The translations under genes and the position numbers were made by a program. A stretch of DNA of 64,000 nt from Erythrobacteraceae bacterium CFH 75059 (GTDB lineage Bacteria > Pseudomonadota > Alphaproteobacteria > Sphingomonadales > Sphingomonadaceae): the NCBI GenBank assembly GCA_004331795.1, contig SJSR01000005.1, positions 1 to 64,000 on the forward strand, read 5' to 3'. The first letter of the stretch is position 1. Each line of letters begins with the position of its first letter. Under the pieces are notes generated by a model. That model searched no databases. It saw only the letters and a program-made list of their open reading frames with translations, and was not told where the DNA came from. Shown in pieces: positions 59,285 to 64,000 of the stretch.

Positions 59285-60452
59285 ACTCCCGCCCGCATCA
59301 TGGACCCGGCGGCCGTCCCTGGCGCGGCTGGTGGCGGCGCTGGAGCCGGAACGGGTGCGCTATGTCGGCGGCGCCGTGCGCGACACGCTGCTCGGGCAGC
59401 CGGTGAGCGACATCGACTGCGCCACGATCCACCCTCCCGACGAGGTGATGGCCCGGTGCCGCGAGGCCGGTCTGCGGGTCGTGCCGACGGGGGTGGAGCA
59501 CGGCACCGTCACGGTGGTGCTGCCCGATGGTCCGGTCGAGGTCACCACGCTGCGCCGCGACGTCAGCACCGATGGCCGCCGCGCCAGCGTCGCCTTCAGC
59601 ACCGACTGGCGCGAAGACGCGGCCCGGCGCGACTTCACCATCAACGCGCTGTATGTCGATCCGCAGAGCCTCGCCATCGACGACTATTTCGGCGGGCTGG
59701 CGGATCTGGACCAGCGCCGGGTGCGGTTCATCGGCGATGCCGCCTCCCGCATCGCCGAGGATCACCTGCGCATCTTGCGCTACTTCCGGTTCCAGGCACG
59801 CTTCGGGGCGGAACCGGACGCCGAGGCGCTGGCCGCCTGCGCGACGCTTGCCGGCACGCTGAAGGGTCTGAGCCGCGAGAGGATCGGTGCCGAGCTGCTT
59901 GCCCTGCTGGCGCTGCCCGACCCGGCGCCCACGGTCGCGCTGATGCATCAGACCGGCGTGCTGGCGGTGGTCCTGCCCGAGGCCACGGCGGCGCAGCGCG
60001 CCCTGCTCGCAGAGCTTCCCGCGCGCGAACGCACCGCCGGCGTGGCCCCGCACCCCCTGCGCCGGCTGGCCGCTCTCCTCCCGCCCGTTCCCGCCTGCGC
60101 GGAGCAGGTGGCGGCGCGGCTGCGGCTGTCCAAGGCCCAGCGCAGCCGGCTGATCTGCGCCGCGGCACGGAGACCCGCGGATGCCGAGGCGCCGCGGGCG
60201 CTCGCCTATGCCGAGGGAGCGGAGTGCGCGCGCGACCGCCTGCTCCTTGCGGGTGCCGATGTCGGGCCGCTCCGCGACTGGGCGGTGCCGCATTTCCCGT
60301 TCACCGGGCGGGTGCTGATCGAACGCGGCGTGCCGCCCGGTCCCGAGGTGGCCCGGCTGCTGCGCGAGGTCGAGCAGCGGTGGATCGGCGCGGGCTTCCC
60401 GCCGGAGACAGAGGCGCAGCAGCTTCTCGATGCGGTGGTGGCCGAACGCTGA
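59277..60452 (+). CDS. CCA tRNA nucleotidyltransferase
   Basis: This 391-residue class II nucleotidyltransferase adds CCA to tRNA 3' ends (or polyA to RNA). The catalytic motif is VGGAVRDTLLGQPVSDIDCA near 30-49 with the DxD pair, followed by VTTLRRDVSTDGR near 88-100, RRDFTINALYVDP near 117-129, and the neck LRILRYFRFQARFG near 160-173. The head and tail domains are less conserved. It starts at GTG inside the NUDIX gene. Confidence 0.94.
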   Translation: MPELPPASWTRRPSLARLVAALEPERVRYVGGAVRDTLLGQPVSDIDCATIHPPDEVMARCREAGLRVVPTGVEHGTVTVVLPDGPVEVTTLRRDVSTDGRRASVAFSTDWREDAARRDFTINALYVDPQSLAIDDYFGGLADLDQRRVRFIGDAASRIAEDHLRILRYFRFQARFGAEPDAEALAACATLAGTLKGLSRERIGAELLALLALPDPAPTVALMHQTGVLAVVLPEATAAQRALLAELPARERTAGVAPHPLRRLAALLPPVPACAEQVAARLRLSKAQRSRLICAAARRPADAEAPRALAYAEGAECARDRLLLAGADVGPLRDWAVPHFPFTGRVLIERGVPPGPEVARLLREVEQRWIGAGFPPETEAQQLLDAVVAER

Positions 60453-60549
60453 GCTTGCTTCAGCTTCCCTTCATCGGCCACAGGGTGTGAAGAGCGCACG
60501 CCATTCCGCATCACGGGTGCGTGCGGTTCATCGCCACTGGAGCCATTGC

Positions 60550-61116
60550 ATGACCTTGTTGACTTCCGCTTCCCTGCTGATCGCGTCCGCAACCGGCGCC
60601 GCTTCCGCCCAGCCGGCCGTTCAGCCTGAACCGGCCGCGCCGGCCGCCGTGCCGGCCAATCCGCAGCTGTTTGCCGGCGCAACGGTCTACGGGCCGCAGA
60701 ACACGCTCGTCGGAACCGTCACCGGCGTGTCCCAGGGCATCGTCACGGTGAACACCGGCACGCACGAGGCGCCGCTGCCGGCGACCGCCTTCGGCGCCGG
60801 GTCCATGGGGCCGACGCTGCCGGTGACGCGCGAACAGCTCGGACTGCTCGTCGACCAGCAGCGCGCGGCGGCCGTGGCGCGCCGCGACGCGGCGCTCGTG
60901 GCGGGGACGGCGATCGTGTCCGCCGACGGACAGGCGCTCGGCACGGTGGAGAGTGTTGCCGGCGACCGCGTGGTGGTCCTGCGGCCCGACAGCCGCAGCC
61001 GCCTCATCCTGCCGCGCGCGCTCCTCCTTCCCCATGCCGCCGGCCTGCGCACCCGCATCGGCCTGGCCGAGCTGGAACGGGGCGCGACCAGCAGCGGAGC
61101 GGTCACCGCCTACTGA
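60550..61116 (+). CDS. Exported beta-rich protein, function unknown
   Basis: The 188-residue protein has an N-terminal export signal (residues 1-20, TLLTSASLLIASATGAASAQ), a Pro/Ala linker and two similar beta modules: ATVYGPQNTLVGTVTGVSQG near 44-63 and TAIVSADGQALGTVESVAGD near 118-137. These resemble PRC-barrel-like halves. I do not recognise the family. Its ATG has a TGGAG site nine bases upstream. It follows the CCA-transferase by 97 bases. Confidence 0.72.
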   Translation: MTLLTSASLLIASATGAASAQPAVQPEPAAPAAVPANPQLFAGATVYGPQNTLVGTVTGVSQGIVTVNTGTHEAPLPATAFGAGSMGPTLPVTREQLGLLVDQQRAAAVARRDAALVAGTAIVSADGQALGTVESVAGDRVVVLRPDSRSRLILPRALLLPHAAGLRTRIGLAELERGATSSGAVTAY

Positions 61117-61172
61117 AGCCTTTCCCGGCGCGTTCGCGGCGCGCCTCGCCCTTCCCCGACAGGAGCACTCCG

Positions 61173-61685
61173 ATGTCCCCGTTCACGTTCTTCGGCGCGG
61201 CCGCCGCCGCGCTTGCCACCCTCGCCATGCCGGCTGCGGCCGCCGCCCAGCAGCAGCGCTGCGTCACGCGGGCCGAGAGCCAGGCCGTCGTGGCTCACCT
61301 GATGCCGGATCTGCTGCGCAGCGTGCAGAGCCGCTGCGGACCGCTGCTCGGGGAGAGCTCGTTCCTGCGCGACAATGCGGGATCTCTGGCCGAGCGCATG
61401 ACCCCGCTGTCGCGCAGCAGCTGGCCGGCGGCGAGGGCGGCGCTGGAGCGGCAGAGCGGCAGCGCCCTGCCCGACAACCCGGCGATCCTCGACTTGGGTC
61501 GTCAGGCGCTCGCCGGCGGCGTCGCCAACAGCCTCGATGCCGATAGCTGCCGCCTGACCGACCAGCTGCTGACGCACCTTGCGCCGTTGCCGCCCGAGAA
61601 CCTTGCCAACGTGTTCGCGCTGTTCCTCGAAGCCGGCGCGAACACGAACCGCCAGGCGCCCCTGCGGGTGTGCCCGTCGCGCTGA
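61173..61685 (+). CDS. Secreted protein with four cysteines, unknown family
   Basis: The 170-residue protein has a signal peptide (residues 1-26, ending AAAAAQQQR) and a helical mature part with four cysteines (near residues 30, 52, 127 and 167), enough for two disulfides. A good AGGAG site lies eight bases before the ATG. It may be cotranscribed with the preceding exported protein. No family or function is recognised. Confidence 0.75.
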   Translation: MSPFTFFGAAAAALATLAMPAAAAAQQQRCVTRAESQAVVAHLMPDLLRSVQSRCGPLLGESSFLRDNAGSLAERMTPLSRSSWPAARAALERQSGSALPDNPAILDLGRQALAGGVANSLDADSCRLTDQLLTHLAPLPPENLANVFALFLEAGANTNRQAPLRVCPSR

Positions 61686-61724
61686 ACGCCGGGGGGCGCC
61701 GCGCGCGCCGTTCGGCGGTTCAGC
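61681..61724. terminator. Imperfect inverted repeat spanning both stop codons
   Basis: GCTGAACGCC (61681-61690) and GGCGGTTCAGC (61714-61724) can pair with one bulge around a very GC-rich loop. The arms contain the stop codons of the secreted-protein gene and parC. There is no T run, so termination would be weak or Rho-assisted; a bidirectional role is a guess. Confidence 0.35.
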
Positions 61725-64000
61725 CGAACCGGTTGTCGCGCGGAAAGCCGTTGGGCGGCATGCGGCCCGTCCCTCCGCGCGCAACCTTCCACTGCCACAT
61801 CTCCGTCTCGGTGCGGGTGCGCTCGCCCTTGCCGCCCATGGTCCATGACAATCCGTCGTCCATGCGGAACGAGGTCGCGTCGGCAAGCCCGCCGTCGCGG
61901 TAGCGTTGCAGCTGCACGCCCTGACCCCGCTCCATCAGCGGCAGCTCGCCCCGGTGGAACACCACCAGCTTGCGGTTCTCGCCCGCGACTGCGATGTGAT
62001 CGTGGGCAGGGTCCATGATCCGCACGACCGCCAGCCGGCCATCCTTGACGTTGACCACCTGCCGCCCCTTGCGCGTCTCGGCGAGGAGGTCGGCCATCCG
62101 CACCGCGAAGCCCCGCCCCGCTGATGAGGCGACCAGCAGTTCGGCGTCCGGCTTGTGGATCAGCGCGGCCACGATCTGCGCTTCGGGTTCAAGGTCGACC
62201 ATCGCCCGCACCGGCTCGCCGAACCCCCTCGCACCCGGCAGGCGGTCGCAGCGCAGGGTGAAGAAGCGACCGCCGCTGGTGGCGAGCACCAGCTTGTCGG
62301 TGGTCTGGCCATGGAGCGCGAAGGCCGGGCCGTCACCCTCCTTGTACTTGAACGCCCCGGCGCCGGCGGCGCCGAGGTCCAGATGCCCGCGCGCCGCCCG
62401 GATCCAGCCGCGCTGCGACAGGATGATCGTGATCGGCTCGCGCTCGATCATGGCCTCGGCGCTGTACACGGCGGTCGGCCGTGCCTCGGCGATGGTGGTG
62501 CGCCGGCGGCCGAGCGGGGTGTCCTCGCCATACTCCTTGCGCAGCTGGCGCAGGTCGCGCTTGAGCCGCGCCTTCTGCTTGCGCGGGTCGGCGAGCAGCG
62601 CCTGAATCTCGTCACGCTCGCGCTCGAGCGCGTCCTGCTCGCGGCGCAGCTCCATCTCCTCCAGCCGGCGCAGGCTGCGCAGGCGCATGTTGAGGATCGC
62701 CTCGGCCTGCCGGTCCGTCAGCGCGAACTCGGCCGTCAGCGGCGGCTTGGGCTCGTCCTCGGACCGGATGATGGCGATCACCCGGTCGAGGTTCAGGAAG
62801 GCGACGATGTAGCCGCGCACCAGTTCCAGCCGCCGGTCGATTTGCTCGAGCCGGTGGCGGCTGCGCCGCTGGAGCACGTCGATCTGGCTGAGCACCCAGC
62901 GTTCGAGCAGCTCCTTGAGGCCCAGCACCATGGGCGTGCGCCGGGCGTCGAGGACGTTGAGGTTGAGGCCGAACCGCACCTCCATGTCGGTCAGCCGGTA
63001 CAGCGATTCCTTGAGCAGTTCCGGGTCGACGTTCCGGCTGCGCGGAACGAGGACGATGCGGATGCGCTCGTCGCTTTCGTCCCTCACGTCCTCGAGGATC
63101 GGCAGCTTGCGGTCGGCGATGGCGGCCGCGATCTGCTCGATCAGCTTGCTCTTGGGCACCTGGTAGGGAATCTCGCTGATGACCAGCTGCCACTGGCCGC
63201 CACCCAGATCCTCCAGCCCGCTGCGCGCCCGCGCCAGCGCCTCCTCGCGCTGCCGCTCGCCGCGCAGCGCCTCCGCCGCCTGCACGCCTTCCTCCGAGTG
63301 GAACCGGCCGCGCAGCCGGAACGAGCCGCGGCCGGTCTCATAGGCCTGCGACACCACCGCCGGGCTGTCGACGACCAGTCCGCCCGTGGCGAAGTCCGGC
63401 CCCTTGAACACCTCCATCAGCCGGGCGTGCGCCACCTCGGGATCGTCGATCACCAACAGCGTCGCGTCGATGATCTCGGCGACGTTGTGGCTGGGAATGT
63501 TGGTGGCCATCCCGACCGCGATGCCGCTTGCCCCGTTGGCGAGCAGGTTCGGGAACAGGCCGGGGAAGATGTCCGGCTCCTGCTCCTCGCCGTTGTAGGT
63601 CGGAATGAAGTCGACGGTGCCGTCGTCGAGCCCGTCCATCAGGCGCAGCGCCGTGCGCGTCAGCCGCGCCTCGGTGTAGCGGTAGGCGGCGGCATTGTCG
63701 CCGTCGATGTTGCCGAAATTCCCCTGCCCCTCGACCAGCGGATAGCGCAGGGCGAAATCTTGGGCGAGGCGCACCATGGCGTCATAGACCGACGCGTCGC
63801 CGTGCGGATGATACTTGCCGATGACATCCCCGACCACCCGCGCCGACTTCTTGAACGGATCGGCCGGGCTGAGCCGAAGCTGGCGCATTGCCCACAGGAG
63901 CCGCCGGTGAACCGGCTTCAGCCCGTCGCGAAGGTCGGGCAGGCTGCGCGCGGTGATGGTGGACAGCGCATAGACCAGATAGCGCTCGGACAGGGCGGAA
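61720..64000 (-). CDS. parC: DNA topoisomerase IV subunit A, partial at window edge
   Basis: ParC is the DNA-cleaving subunit that decatenates chromosomes with ParE. The window holds the C-terminal 759 or so residues; the reading frame continues past base 64000. Visible are SERYLVYALSTITARSLPDL and RDGLKPVHRRLLWAM near the edge, KSARVVGDVIGKYHPHGDAS (QRDR-like region), the catalytic Tyr in AAAYRYTEARLT, GIAVGMATNIPSHN, and the coiled-coil and degenerate beta-pinwheel C-terminus. The spacing and the short C-terminal domain favour ParC over GyrA. Confidence 0.95.
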   Translation of the reverse strand, partial: SALSERYLVYALSTITARSLPDLRDGLKPVHRRLLWAMRQLRLSPADPFKKSARVVGDVIGKYHPHGDASVYDAMVRLAQDFALRYPLVEGQGNFGNIDGDNAAAYRYTEARLTRTALRLMDGLDDGTVDFIPTYNGEEQEPDIFPGLFPNLLANGASGIAVGMATNIPSHNVAEIIDATLLVIDDPEVAHARLMEVFKGPDFATGGLVVDSPAVVSQAYETGRGSFRLRGRFHSEEGVQAAEALRGERQREEALARARSGLEDLGGGQWQLVISEIPYQVPKSKLIEQIAAAIADRKLPILEDVRDESDERIRIVLVPRSRNVDPELLKESLYRLTDMEVRFGLNLNVLDARRTPMVLGLKELLERWVLSQIDVLQRRSRHRLEQIDRRLELVRGYIVAFLNLDRVIAIIRSEDEPKPPLTAEFALTDRQAEAILNMRLRSLRRLEEMELRREQDALERERDEIQALLADPRKQKARLKRDLRQLRKEYGEDTPLGRRRTTIAEARPTAVYSAEAMIEREPITIILSQRGWIRAARGHLDLGAAGAGAFKYKEGDGPAFALHGQTTDKLVLATSGGRFFTLRCDRLPGARGFGEPVRAMVDLEPEAQIVAALIHKPDAELLVASSAGRGFAVRMADLLAETRKGRQVVNVKDGRLAVVRIMDPAHDHIAVAGENRKLVVFHRGELPLMERGQGVQLQRYRDGGLADATSFRMDDGLSWTMGGKGERTRTETEMWQWKVARGGTGRMPPNGFPRDNRFG

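Overview
The window is a GC-rich, densely coded bacterial chromosome segment. Gene content and order point to an alphaproteobacterium, most likely Sphingomonadales: 5-aminolevulinate synthase (HemA), a CcrM-type GANTC methyltransferase, a MucR/Ros regulator next to a Fur-family gene, class II DAHP synthase, a carboxyspermidine-type polyamine route, and a lepB-rnc-era operon. No rRNA, tRNA, CRISPR array or transposase was recognised. No gene-free stretch exceeds about 300 bases; the longest gaps (about 175-220 bases at 1265-1468, 13094-13265, 22464-22665, 26154-26330, 30126-30343 and 52234-52420) hold regulatory DNA or nothing I could recognise.

Layout. 1-1450 is an AT-richer block with a voltage-sensor-only channel fragment and a PH-like protein. 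1469-5962 holds an HTH protein overlapping apaG tail to tail, a small membrane protein, a PMT-family glycosyltransferase, recO, ubiK and tspO. 6054-10055 carries glutathione reductase, a cation/Ca antiporter and pgi. 10120-12553 is lepB-rnc-era. 12563-13093 is an AT-rich single-gene islet with a HEPN-like motif. 13266-16901 has a response regulator, its coupled small protein and topA. 16985-17400 is a GIY-YIG gene between two inverted copies of one palindrome. 17474-19460 is plsY-dprA plus a coupled membrane protein. 19550-20299 encodes an HTH-transmembrane-EF-hand protein, followed by murI, hemA and a SleB-like hydrolase.

24040-30125 contains a tandem Usp protein and a polyamine operon (carboxyspermidine dehydrogenase and decarboxylase, with DUF486 and NHL lipoprotein genes between them), followed by ornithine decarboxylase with its own promoter and structured leader. 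30344-33217 has a Thr/Ser dehydratase-like gene, tandem MAPEG genes and trxB. 33272-38688 is a trehalose/glucan cluster (otsB, GH15, otsA, Tyr-phosphatase) beside a retropepsin-like protease. 38768-41034 is egtB-egtD (ergothioneine), followed by aroG class II and a two-domain M16 peptidase.

45617-49840 runs nfuA, nitroreductase, tsaB-rimI, mucR, fur, plsC. 49853-52233 has a LysR regulator and ybeY-corC. 52421-56275 is folP, ccrM, an SDR and rnhB. 56274-61685 carries a PQQ-type sugar dehydrogenase, a GNAT, the DUF1285-CoAse-CCA transferase trio and two exported proteins. The window ends inside parC.

Co-directional genes commonly overlap by 1-4 bases (ATGA, GTGA, TTGA or TGATG junctions), so many are probably translationally coupled. 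The most unusual items are the HTH-TM-EF-hand protein, the palindrome-flanked GIY-YIG gene, the polyamine operon with two extra genes, the HEPN-like islet, the MucR protein missing its zinc ligands, and two GANTC sites just upstream of ccrM.
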